The notes under the pieces: generated by a model
The model's input: only the letters and a program-made list of their open reading frames with translations
What the model was told of the DNA's origin: nothing
Database searches by the model: none
Assembly: GCA_024637255.1 (NCBI GenBank)
Contig: JAGXFO010000021.1
Span: 48,148 to 112,147 of the forward strand
From: Sulfurovum sp.
GTDB lineage: Bacteria > Campylobacterota > Campylobacteria > Campylobacterales > Sulfurovaceae
Direction of reading: 5' to 3'
DNA length: 64,000 nucleotides
Program-made: the position numbers and the translations under genes
In this document: one piece after another, positions 17,901-25,092 of the stretch
Layout of the letters: the number at the start of each line of letters is the position of its first letter
Position numbering within the stretch: position 1 is the first letter of the stretch

Positions 17901-18537
17901 TGTCAGGTGTTAGACCTCGTTTACGGTGTGCTTCGACCAGATCAAGATTGATCATCGCTTTGAGTATGTCATCTGAGAGGTTTTCGATCCGGCTTACTTC
18001 ATGAGAGGTTCGGAATCCGTCAAAAAAATGTAAAAATGGAATACGTGCATGCAAAGTAGCGGCTTGTGAGATCAGAGCAAAATCATGTGCTTCCTGGACG
18101 GAATTGGAGGCTAATAAGGCAAATCCTGTTTGTCTTACTCCCATCACATCCTGATGATCTCCGAAGATGGAAAGTCCTTGAGCTGCAAGGGATCGGGAGG
18201 CAACATGAAATACCGTCGAAGTAAGCTCTCCAGCGATCTTGTACATATTGGGTATCATTAACAATAGACCTTGAGAAGCTGTGAACGTGGTCGTAAGCGC
18301 ACCTGCCTGTAATGCACCGTGAACAGCACCGCTTACACCTCCTTCACTTTGCATTTCATACACTTGCGGCACTGTACCAAAAATATTCTTCTGCATTTTG
18401 GCGCTGTAGAGGTCCGAGAATTCAGCCATAGGCGAGGAGGGGGTAATAGGATAAATAGCGATTACTTCATTGATCTTGTGAGCTACCAGTGCAACGGCTT
18501 CATTGCCATCGACGGTAATAGTTGAACGCTCTGTCAT
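14971..18537 (-). CDS. nifJ: Pyruvate:ferredoxin (flavodoxin) oxidoreductase, single-chain
   Basis: A 1188-residue homodimer-type enzyme converting pyruvate, CoA and oxidised ferredoxin to acetyl-CoA and CO2, or the reverse in autotrophs. Domain order is complete: an N-terminal pyruvate-binding domain (AYPITPSSPMAEFSD near residue 30), a middle gamma/CoA part, a two-cluster ferredoxin domain with CIQCNKCVSACP and CTGCSLCVEVCP (~680-760), and a C-terminal TPP domain with CAGCGETPY, GDGWAYDIGYGGLDH and NILVLDTQVYSNTGG. Length is standard. With a Campylobacterota background it would serve the reductive TCA cycle or anaerobic pyruvate oxidation. The DHOD-like gene follows in the same operon. Confidence 0.95.
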   Translation of the reverse strand: MTERSTITVDGNEAVALVAHKINEVIAIYPITPSSPMAEFSDLYSAKMQKNIFGTVPQVYEMQSEGGVSGAVHGALQAGALTTTFTASQGLLLMIPNMYKIAGELTSTVFHVASRSLAAQGLSIFGDHQDVMGVRQTGFALLASNSVQEAHDFALISQAATLHARIPFLHFFDGFRTSHEVSRIENLSDDILKAMINLDLVEAHRKRGLTPDIPVLRGTSQNPDVYFQGRESVNKYYQALPKILQEQMDIFAELTGRSYRLFDYVGALDAQKIIVLIGSGAEAVEESVHYLNAQGEKVGMIKVRLALPFAIDSFIDALPKSVKSIAVLDRTKESGSLGEPLYHDVVAALFEQRSSLPFEMPDIIGGRYGLSSKEFTPAMIIAIYKELEKESPKNHFTIGIDDDVTFTSLTYDHNFILENPTQFEALFYGLGSDGTVGANKNTIKIIGTETDHYAQGYFVYDSKKSGSMTTSHLRFGSDPIHSTYLIQQADFIGVHQAIFLEKLDLLEIAKPGAVFLLNTPHSKEEVWKNLPRVAQEHIIAKGLKFYAIDAYSVAQASNMGSRINTIMQTCFFAISGILPGDEAIAKIKKSIQKSYGSKGDVIVEMNFKAVDNTLENLYEVPVPAQAESTQELKPVLKGVMTPFIFEVIGKITAYKGDELSVSQIPNDGTWPTGTTQYEKRNIAHEVPVWDADTCIQCNKCVSACPHSVIRSNIFDVSFMKEAPEGFVSKLAKGKKFGENDLFNISVAVEDCTGCSLCVEVCPAKNKSQTNLKAINMMPLPAIKEQKIAQWDYFQSLPKIERSKLDHEDLKESQFLEPLFEFSGACAGCGETPYIKLASQLFGDRMVIANATGCSSIYGGNLPTTPWKKNDEGRGPAWSNSLFEDNAEFGLGFRLAIDNHTEHTRSLLEGLKSNLNSSLVEAILGASQDTEIEINQQRERIKILKSALSELESIEAKKLLAMADYLVKKSVWIIGGDGWAYDIGYGGLDHVLASGKNVNILVLDTQVYSNTGGQQSKATFTGAVAKFAAGGKAGIPKDLAAMAINYENVYVAKVSLGANDKATVKAFIEAERYDGPSIIIAYSHCVAHGYDLKYGFDQQKRAVDSGLWPIFRFNPDKIKEGENPMTLDYKGPKIDVKDFMYRETRFKMVEKMDAVAAGTYLKTAAHTAQSLYKRYQNLYEHYQPTREEV

Positions 18538-18857
18538 AATGATATTCCCTTATTCGATTGTTGAAAAAAAGTTTATATATTACATTGTAGCACTTATCTT
18601 TAAAATATTTATGAAGTTATAGTGCTATGGCATAATATATTTTTTCCGTACCCTTTGTATCTATAAAAAAGGAATAAATATGTTACCAAAATTGCCTATT
18701 GATATAGAGCAAAACGTGCTTCATCTTCGTGACATTGAAGAGTTGGTATTTGATCTTTCCTTTCATGATACCTCTTAACTCCTTTTATTTTATTGTAGTA
18801 AAATAGGCCAAGACCATATAGTGAATATGTGTTTCTCCCTGCTGCAATGCCACAGTT
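18538..18857. other. Intergenic stretch, nifJ promoter side plus a 32-codon open frame
   Basis: This 320-bp gap lies between the divergent/outer ends of nifJ and the alpha/beta hydrolase. It must hold the nifJ promoter on the minus strand in the AT-rich part at 18538-18660. The only coding signal is the small frame at 18680-18778. No terminator-like hairpin or RNA gene is evident. Confidence 0.5.
18680..18778 (+). CDS. Small open frame, 32 residues, possible gene remnant
   Basis: ATG preceded by AAAAAAGGAATAAAT, a good ribosome-binding site, opens a 32-residue frame starting MLPKLPIDIEQNVLHLRDIE and ending LSFHDTS. The composition (acidic, with ordinary codon usage) reads like the start of a real protein rather than random AT-rich DNA, so it may be a truncated N-terminal remnant or a genuine small protein. 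No family is recognised. Confidence 0.35.
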   Translation: MLPKLPIDIEQNVLHLRDIEELVFDLSFHDTS

Positions 18858-19790
18858 TTAGAATACATATACAGTTTGTTTAATAAACTTACTAATTTCA
18901 TCAGCAATTTGTTTAGAATCTTCAAGTATGGGCACATGCCCTGTCTCTTTGAAAATTATTAGGTGACTTCCTTTGATTGTATGATGAAGCAATGCAGCAT
19001 CATCAACATGTGTCATCCTGTCTTTTTCGCCCCACAGAATGAGTGTTGGTATATCAATACTGTTTACTACGCCACTCAAGTCAACATCTTTATACATATC
19101 TTCATAAATCACTTTTTCTAACTCACGTCTTGCACATTTATCTTGAAGAAGCGCATCTTTAATAACATCTGGAATATAGGGAGGCTTGTGCATAGAATAG
19201 TTTAAAAGTGTCTCAAGTCTTTCTTCTGTGCAGACATCATACAGTGGGTTTTTATCGGATTTTTCAACAAGTATAATCCCATCACTTTTTGTTTGTTCCA
19301 TCCCCATAGAGTCTATGAGAATGAGGGCCTTTAGATTTTTTTTATGATTTGCTGCATAACGAAGAGCGATTGCTCCTCCCATAGAATGGCCAATCAAATA
19401 AAGTGGTTTGATCTTTTTGGCTTCCAAAAATAGACTTAATCTTTCTGCCTGATCTGTTATTGTATAGCCCAGGGTTTTTTTTGAGATGCTCTCCCCATGT
19501 CCGGGCAGATCAATCGCAATGATATGGTATGTATCATTCAACCCAGCTATAACTCTATTCCAAGTATCCTTGTTCCCCCCAAAACCATGGACCAATACCA
19601 GAGTCACATCACTTTTTACGTTATTCTCAGAATAGACCATCTCACCAAAGTCCAAGGTGATGGATTTTCTCTCCAGTCCCGCACTGTATCGCTCGTACTT
19701 TGCAATAACATCATATAAATCTGTTGAATCAACACCAGTCAGACTCAGTATTGCAACCAGTATGATAAATATAATTTTCTGGATAAACAT
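18858..19790 (-). CDS. Exported or membrane-anchored alpha/beta hydrolase
   Basis: I place the start at the ATG at 19790, which has AAAGAGAA 8 bp upstream and begins MFIQKIIFIILVAILSLTG, a signal peptide or anchor; the longer frame from GTG at 19829 has no ribosome-binding site. The mature domain is a complete alpha/beta hydrolase: HGFGGNKDTW (oxyanion region), GHSMGG (nucleophile Ser), PTLILWGEKDRMTH (acid Asp region) and TGHVPILED (catalytic His). Such enzymes hydrolyse esters or lipids; this resembles the MhpC/lipase-like group. Substrate unknown. It stands alone. Confidence 0.85.
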   Translation of the reverse strand: MFIQKIIFIILVAILSLTGVDSTDLYDVIAKYERYSAGLERKSITLDFGEMVYSENNVKSDVTLVLVHGFGGNKDTWNRVIAGLNDTYHIIAIDLPGHGESISKKTLGYTITDQAERLSLFLEAKKIKPLYLIGHSMGGAIALRYAANHKKNLKALILIDSMGMEQTKSDGIILVEKSDKNPLYDVCTEERLETLLNYSMHKPPYIPDVIKDALLQDKCARRELEKVIYEDMYKDVDLSGVVNSIDIPTLILWGEKDRMTHVDDAALLHHTIKGSHLIIFKETGHVPILEDSKQIADEISKFIKQTVYVF

Positions 19791-19940
19791 TTTAAAATTC
19801 TCTTTATGTTTTGTTTTCTCTATCTGCACGGACCCTGGACGGCCTTAAAAGTATTCAATGATTATATCGTAAGATCACAAAGTCCTTCAAATGTATCAAC
19901 TATAGAATAAAAACATTCATAATATGCTACAATCGCAACC

Positions 19941-20774
19941 ATGAACACTATAGACAAAGAACACTACCTCATAAACAGACTTACTTCCAAACATATCGGC
20001 GATGATGCAGCGGTCATAGGTGACACGCTTTACAGTATGGATGCTTTTTTTGAAGATGTGCATTACAAGCGTGAGTGGATGAGTATGGCACAAATAGGAC
20101 GCAAGGCAATGCTCATCAATCTCTCTGATGCCATCGCCATGAACGCAGAGCCTCAGTATGCACTTGTTACGGTTTCCATCCCTGCAGATATGACACACGA
20201 ACAGATAGACGAACTGACTCTAAGCATGGAAAACACTGCCAAAGAGTACGGTTGTGAAATCATCGGTGGGGACACGATAGGCGGCGATAAATTACATCTG
20301 TCTATTACTATCATTTCCAAAAGTGATACACCACTTTTACGCAAAGGTTTAAAGGAGGGTGATTTGTTGGCATACACCGGTACTTTAGGTGAGAGCAAAA
20401 GAGACCTGGATGCTCTTTTTAGAGGTGAAAAAATTGCAAACAATTCCCGCTTTTATGAGCCTGCCTTAAGAGCAAAATTCATAGCCAAAGCCAGAGCTTT
20501 TTTACGTACAGGGATGGACATATCAGATGGGCTCTACTGTGATACCAATAAACTATTGGATATTAATAAATATGGATTTGAACTTTTTACTAGCATAAGT
20601 GATGAAGTGGGCCATAGTGGGGAAGAGTACGAGATGCTTATAGGCTTTGCTCCAGAGCATTATGATAATCTTTTAAAGATTGCAAAAAGCACTGACACAC
20701 CCTTAACCGTCTTTGCAAAAGTGCTTCAAAATGAAAATAGGTTTAGCTGCAAAAGTCACCATTTTAGTACTTAG
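19941..20774 (+). CDS. thiL: Thiamine-monophosphate kinase
   Basis: A 277-residue protein of the ThiL/PurM fold, phosphorylating thiamine phosphate to thiamine diphosphate, the cofactor used by the nearby pyruvate oxidoreductase. Signatures are HIGDDAAVIG (N-terminal Mg/ATP motif), LINLSDAIAMNAEPQYALV, GCEIIGGDTIGG and AFLRTGMDISDGL. It is shorter than the ~320-residue enterobacterial enzyme, as I expect for Campylobacterota ThiL. TACAAT only 7 bp upstream of the ATG would imply a very short leader; a promoter further upstream is also possible. Confidence 0.92.
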   Translation: MNTIDKEHYLINRLTSKHIGDDAAVIGDTLYSMDAFFEDVHYKREWMSMAQIGRKAMLINLSDAIAMNAEPQYALVTVSIPADMTHEQIDELTLSMENTAKEYGCEIIGGDTIGGDKLHLSITIISKSDTPLLRKGLKEGDLLAYTGTLGESKRDLDALFRGEKIANNSRFYEPALRAKFIAKARAFLRTGMDISDGLYCDTNKLLDINKYGFELFTSISDEVGHSGEEYEMLIGFAPEHYDNLLKIAKSTDTPLTVFAKVLQNENRFSCKSHHFST

Positions 20775-20869
20775 TACTGCACAAAATCCTTATTTTTGAT
20801 GTGGATGTGTTTAGGCTTGGCAGATGCAAAAGATGTGTCTACATCAAGTAGTATATATAATTATTTTTA

Positions 20870-22315
20870 TCATCTGTCTCTTATGGCCGTTCTGTTTGCT
20901 AATGACGCAGGATAATCCCTTTGCAAAGCTATCTGTTCTGCGTATTCTTTCACGGTACTTTCATTTAAATATGCAACATGTCCCAAATCTCTTTTGCCAA
21001 AATCTCTTGCATCAAGATAACCAAAACGTACAAATTCCCGAGCAATGGCATCTATCATATCAAGCACAGAGGAAACTTTGACTATCTCGCATCTGGCATA
21101 ATACTCAAGTGGAAAAGAGACTTCTGCAACACGAAGCGTTGGATCATCTCCAGGGATTTGCTGTGCACCAAAAAGAGGTTTGGAGCCTACATCTGCTGCA
21201 GAAAAAGAAGGAATAAACTGTGAAAGATGTTTTATTGCAGAGCTAGTACGCTTTTGGGTTTCCTCTTTTGTCCAAGCCTTTTCTATTTTTTCTATAAAAT
21301 TTTGTCCCAGCCTTGGCTGACAGCTTAGGGCCGTACTGGTCACCAATCCATCTTCATAAAGGGTAATGTCTTTAGTCATACCGTGTAACTGAAAGTATCC
21401 ACCCGGATAGGGTGTAAATTGTCCCATGCCCTGAGGCGTGCCACGCTCACCATGAAAGATGATTTCAGGGAATTGCGTGTATTCACCTCCGTCCCAATGA
21501 CTGACATAAGCTGCTTTAAATTCTACCATCGATTTACATGGTGCACCCAGCATATCATCAATCCTTCCTGTTCTAAAACCAGCGGCATTAATAAGATAGT
21601 CAAAGGATTTGGTATAGCTGATGTCATCTTGTGTATAACCGACGTCCCAACCGTCTGTATTAAAGTTTTTTTGCACGTTGTACACAATGCTGTTCATGCA
21701 TACATTCACAGAATTCAACTCATCAAGCATGAGCGCAGCGCCTGCAGCCAGCCTAAAAAGATTAAGTCCATATTCCTGCACCATAATGAGTGGGAATTGT
21801 ACTTTATCTAAATCGATGTTTTTAGCCACAGGTATCATCCACTCATCAGAGGTTTCCGGGAATTGCACTGTATCTTTTTGTTTGAGCGCTTCTATCTGTA
21901 CTTTACTGTAAACCCTGTAGTAGTTTTGTGGCTTCCCGAAGACTTCATTTTTGCTGTCTTTTGCAATGTGTGCCTCATACTCTCGTGTAAGCATCTCAAG
22001 ACGCGGAAGCAGTGCTTCAGGTGTAGAACCGTCAGTGGATGGCAGGACAATAACCGTAGGACGGTAGTCTACCACAAAAGGATAAAACCGTAAAAAATCT
22101 ATAGACTGTTTGAGTAGGGCTACACATTGTGCATCAGATATCTCACGATAGAGGTTTCCTCCTGCATGCAGGTGGCACCATGGCGGACCATTCACCAAAC
22201 TACTGTCTTTTTCAAAAAGTGTGACATCAAGTCCAAGCCGACCAAAGTAAAGCGCCGCACTCGCACCCGCAACTCCTCCACCGATGATGGCTATTTCGAC
22301 ATTCGTATTTATCAT
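20870..22315 (-). CDS. FAD-dependent oxidoreductase
   Basis: A 481-residue flavoprotein with an N-terminal dinucleotide-binding motif VEIAIIGGGVAGASAALYFGRLGLDVTLFEKD and a DAO-type distribution of conserved blocks, including YLINAAGFRTGRIDDMLG around residue 240. Substrate is not predictable from what is visible; it is not one of the well-marked families such as GlpD, Mqo or NadB. Its start codon overlaps the stop of the upstream gph gene (ATGA, 22312-22315), so the two are translationally coupled. Confidence 0.75.
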   Translation of the reverse strand: MINTNVEIAIIGGGVAGASAALYFGRLGLDVTLFEKDSSLVNGPPWCHLHAGGNLYREISDAQCVALLKQSIDFLRFYPFVVDYRPTVIVLPSTDGSTPEALLPRLEMLTREYEAHIAKDSKNEVFGKPQNYYRVYSKVQIEALKQKDTVQFPETSDEWMIPVAKNIDLDKVQFPLIMVQEYGLNLFRLAAGAALMLDELNSVNVCMNSIVYNVQKNFNTDGWDVGYTQDDISYTKSFDYLINAAGFRTGRIDDMLGAPCKSMVEFKAAYVSHWDGGEYTQFPEIIFHGERGTPQGMGQFTPYPGGYFQLHGMTKDITLYEDGLVTSTALSCQPRLGQNFIEKIEKAWTKEETQKRTSSAIKHLSQFIPSFSAADVGSKPLFGAQQIPGDDPTLRVAEVSFPLEYYARCEIVKVSSVLDMIDAIAREFVRFGYLDARDFGKRDLGHVAYLNESTVKEYAEQIALQRDYPASLANRTAIRDR

Positions 22316-22986
22316 AATACTTTAAGCAACTCTGCAAAATCATCTATGACTACAGTGGGGTTAAAGACGTCTATTTTTTGTCCATAGTTATAGCCATAGC
22401 TCACTCCCACGGAGTGCATAGAGCACGCATTGGCTGCTTGGATGTCATTTCTGGAGTCACCAATCATCACACAATGATGCACCTCTGTTTTCAAAACGCT
22501 ACAGGCATGCAAAAGAGGTGCAGGGTCAGGTTTTTTCACTGCCAAAGAGTCGCCCCCCAGTACAAGTTCAAAGAGCCCCTCCAAATCTAAACTATTCAAA
22601 ATGGGTGCTACAAAAGCAAATGGCTTATTGGTGACTATGACCAAGCGGTAGCCTCTATTTTTGAGCGTACGAAGTGTATGGGGTACATTTGCATAGGTAT
22701 ACGTGGCATCGCAAAGATGCTTTGCATAAAAATCAAAAAATATCTCTAGCGCCTCTGCCACATAGCTCTCATCCAGATTATCATCAATAAGTACATTGCC
22801 CGAAAGTGCTCGCTTTACAAGTATCTGCGCACCATTGCCTACCCAGCCGTGGATGACTTCTTCGGAAAATGTGTTTCGTTCAAGCTTTTCTAGCATCAGG
22901 TTTACCGCATATGCAAGATCTGGTGCAGAGTCAATGAGCGTACCATCGAGATCAAAAAGTAGTAGTTTTTTATCAGAAAATTTCAA
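22312..22986 (-). CDS. gph: HAD-family phosphoglycolate phosphatase
   Basis: A 224-residue HAD phosphatase. Motif I is LLFDLDGTLIDSAPDL (nucleophile and acid Asp), motif II is IVTNKP, and motifs III/IV are KPDPAPLL and MIGDSRNDIQAA. The helical cap after motif I (C1 cap) and length match Gph, which detoxifies 2-phosphoglycolate from DNA repair or from RuBisCO activity. Some related HADs act on other small phosphates, so the name is by best fit. Its stop overlaps the start of the FAD oxidoreductase. Confidence 0.85.
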   Translation of the reverse strand: MKFSDKKLLLFDLDGTLIDSAPDLAYAVNLMLEKLERNTFSEEVIHGWVGNGAQILVKRALSGNVLIDDNLDESYVAEALEIFFDFYAKHLCDATYTYANVPHTLRTLKNRGYRLVIVTNKPFAFVAPILNSLDLEGLFELVLGGDSLAVKKPDPAPLLHACSVLKTEVHHCVMIGDSRNDIQAANACSMHSVGVSYGYNYGQKIDVFNPTVVIDDFAELLKVL

Positions 22987-23319
22987 ATGAAGCCTTATAT
23001 ATAATGGTATCTAATCAATGATATAATTTTTTATACCATAGCAAATTTTTATTTACAGTACAGATAAATGCATATATTTAGTAGAGTATTTAGGTTGGTT
23101 TGTATAAAGAAGTGATGATTTACGCCTAGCTTTGAGGATAAACAGTTGTCAACGGTGTATTTTTTATGTTCTTAATCTCCATAATGTGACCACATTCTAA
23201 GAATTTTTACTACTTTGTCCTATTTTTTTGACATGCAGTTTGATAAGTTTTTATGTAGTTTTACCTAACCTAATAACCTTTAAGCTAAAATAACACCATA
23301 CAAACACAGAAAGAAACTC
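22987..23319. other. Intergenic region between divergent gph and truD
   Basis: The 333-bp AT-rich spacer separates divergent genes and should contain both promoters. I see a weak inverted pair (TGGTAT near 23004 and ATACCA near 23033) close to the gph start but no open frame, RNA gene or convincing operator. Confidence 0.4.
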
Positions 23320-24387
23320 ATGAACCTAATATACCCATTAAACGTCAAAAATGAATTTGTCTTTAACTCCACTGCGCGAGACTTTACTGTTGAAGAGATA
23401 CCGCTGTATGAATTTACAGGTGAGGGCGAACACCTGGTGCTGCATGTGCGTAAAAAAGACATGACTACGTGGGAGATGCTCGATGTCCTTTCTAACCATG
23501 TAGGTATTCGTCGCCGTGACATGGGATATGCAGGACTCAAAGACAAGCATGCGATGACCTTGCAGTATGTGTCGGTACTGGCTGTGCATGAAGAAAAACT
23601 CAAAGCGTTTACGCATGACAAGATAAAGATCCTCTCTACCGTGCGCCACAACAACAAGATACGCGTAGGGCACCTCAAAGGCAACCGTTTTAACATACGT
23701 CTTAAAAAAGTTTTGGGTGTCCAGAAAGACAAACTCGACTCTGTATTGAAATGGATAAAAGCAAACGGTGTGCCTAACTATTTTGGCAATCAGCGTTTTG
23801 GAACTGATGGCAACAACTGGGAAGAGGGAAAAAAGCTCTGTGAAGGCACACTTAAAATGCGTGACAAAAAGACCAAAGAGTTTCTTATGGGGTCGTATCA
23901 GTCTTACCTTTTTAACAATTGGCTCTCTAAGCGCATGGAGCTTAATCACTTGCTTGAAAAATTTACAGAAGCAGAAACGGAGCAGGTCATGGGCTTACCG
24001 GAGGGTTCTCTTAAAGGTACAAAAGCACAGCCAAACTTCTTCAAACTTGTAGAGGGAGATGTGATGATGCACTACCCTTATGGGCGATTATTTACTGTTG
24101 AAAATCTGGAAGAGGAAGCCAAGCGTTTTGAAGCCAAAGACACAGCACCTGCTGGGTTACTTCCGGGTAAAAAAACAAAACACTCAACAAGTACAGCCGG
24201 ACTCATAGAAGCACCTTATGCCGAAGATCTAAATCTGGATGGTGCCAGGCGTTATGCATGGATACAGGTCACTGAGATAAAGAAAAACTATGTAGAAGAA
24301 AAAGCACATTATGAATTGAGTTTTGTTTTGCCAAAAGGGTGTTATGCTACCAATGTGCTGGATATTTTAAGAGGCGGTACAGCCTAA
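23320..24387 (+). CDS. truD: tRNA pseudouridine(13) synthase TruD
   Basis: A 355-residue enzyme that isomerises U13 in tRNA(Glu) to pseudouridine. The family signature GYAGLKDKHAMTLQYVS spans residues 69-85, with D75 as the catalytic Asp. RHNNKIRVGHLKGNRFNIRL and GVPNYFGNQRFG are the other TruD hallmarks. Length is normal. It is a single-gene unit, with the inverted-repeat element at 24480-24576 downstream. Confidence 0.95.
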   Translation: MNLIYPLNVKNEFVFNSTARDFTVEEIPLYEFTGEGEHLVLHVRKKDMTTWEMLDVLSNHVGIRRRDMGYAGLKDKHAMTLQYVSVLAVHEEKLKAFTHDKIKILSTVRHNNKIRVGHLKGNRFNIRLKKVLGVQKDKLDSVLKWIKANGVPNYFGNQRFGTDGNNWEEGKKLCEGTLKMRDKKTKEFLMGSYQSYLFNNWLSKRMELNHLLEKFTEAETEQVMGLPEGSLKGTKAQPNFFKLVEGDVMMHYPYGRLFTVENLEEEAKRFEAKDTAPAGLLPGKKTKHSTSTAGLIEAPYAEDLNLDGARRYAWIQVTEIKKNYVEEKAHYELSFVLPKGCYATNVLDILRGGTA

Positions 24388-24479
24388 TATTAACAATATT
24401 TCACACATATAAATTATAATATAATTTAAAACTATATTTAATAGATAAACATAAAAGTAATTTAGAGAGATAAATGATA

Positions 24480-24576
24480 ATCTTAGGTACAACAGAAAGG
24501 GAAGTTCTCGTTGGTAGTCGAGATAGCAATGTTTTTCTAAAAGGAGGAAGAATAAAAAAATTGTTGTACCTAAGAT
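24480..24576 (+). ncRNA. Candidate structured RNA or small mobile element bounded by 15-bp perfect inverted repeats
   Basis: ATCTTAGGTACAACA at 24480-24494 is the exact reverse complement of TGTTGTACCTAAGAT at 24562-24576, enclosing 67 nt. Inside are two smaller helices: CTCG at 24507-24510 with CGAG at 24519-24522, and a TTTTTCT / AGGAAGAA pairing at about 24532-24552. Together they would form a three-way-junction RNA closed by a long stem. There is no reading frame across it on the plus strand. It could be a small RNA, the 3' structure of the truD message, or a MITE-like element with terminal inverted repeats. Strand is uncertain; no known RNA family is recognised. Confidence 0.4.
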
Positions 24577-24660
24577 ATGTCCAAATTATAACCAATTAAG
24601 ATAAAAATAGTCTTAATTACAAATTTATAATTATAATTAGTTTAAATTATTTTTATAGAG

Positions 24661-25062
24661 CTAGCAGACAAGCCAGTTTTCCATCTTAAATATATCCTCA
24701 GTAGAGGGCATTCCTTTCCATCCGCCCGATTCCAAATACATCATTTTATTTCCAAAGTATCCTATAATGTACTTTTCTTTATAGATGGGGAATATACCTG
24801 AGTGAAGCATAACAAAAATATCTTCATAAGACTTCGCTGTTTCATAATAAGAAAAATCAAAACTATGCAAGGCTACGAGTGCGGTTTTGAGCATCTCATT
24901 ATTGCACATCGAGGTGCTTAGTACATAGTAGGAAGGGTAAGGTACTGCTGGATTTTCAAGCAGATCGCAGATATAGAACCGTTCTTTCTTTTTATTGTTA
25001 TACATGATGATATTATAGGCTAAGTTGTATGATGCAGATAAAAATATGTCATATTGACACAT
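24661..25062 (-). CDS. Hypothetical protein
   Basis: A 133-residue protein that I do not recognise. It is rich in Tyr, Phe and Met, has several Cys (N-terminus, LENP-flanked middle, final WLVC) and no clear membrane segment. GAGATAAAA precedes the ATG at 25062; an alternative start is the Met at residue 20 (MYNNKKKERFY). It sits 30 bp downstream of the DUF2207 gene on the same strand and could be in its operon. Confidence 0.55.
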   Translation of the reverse strand: MCQYDIFLSASYNLAYNIIMYNNKKKERFYICDLLENPAVPYPSYYVLSTSMCNNEMLKTALVALHSFDFSYYETAKSYEDIFVMLHSGIFPIYKEKYIIGYFGNKMMYLESGGWKGMPSTEDIFKMENWLVC

Positions 25063-25092
25063 TTTTATCTCGCAATAAACACAATGTTTAAG

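Noticed and set aside
19791..19829. Longer start (GTG at 19829) for the alpha/beta hydrolase
   Set aside because: No ribosome-binding site; the ATG at 19790 has AAAGAGAA and leaves a clean signal peptide.
20775..20870. Small plus-strand frame after thiL
   Set aside because: It runs into the end of the FAD oxidoreductase on the other strand and looks like chance.
24507..24522. CTCGTTGGTAGTCGAG resembles a tRNA D-arm
   Set aside because: No T-arm, anticodon stem or CCA-compatible acceptor follows; the resemblance covers only the D-stem and loop.
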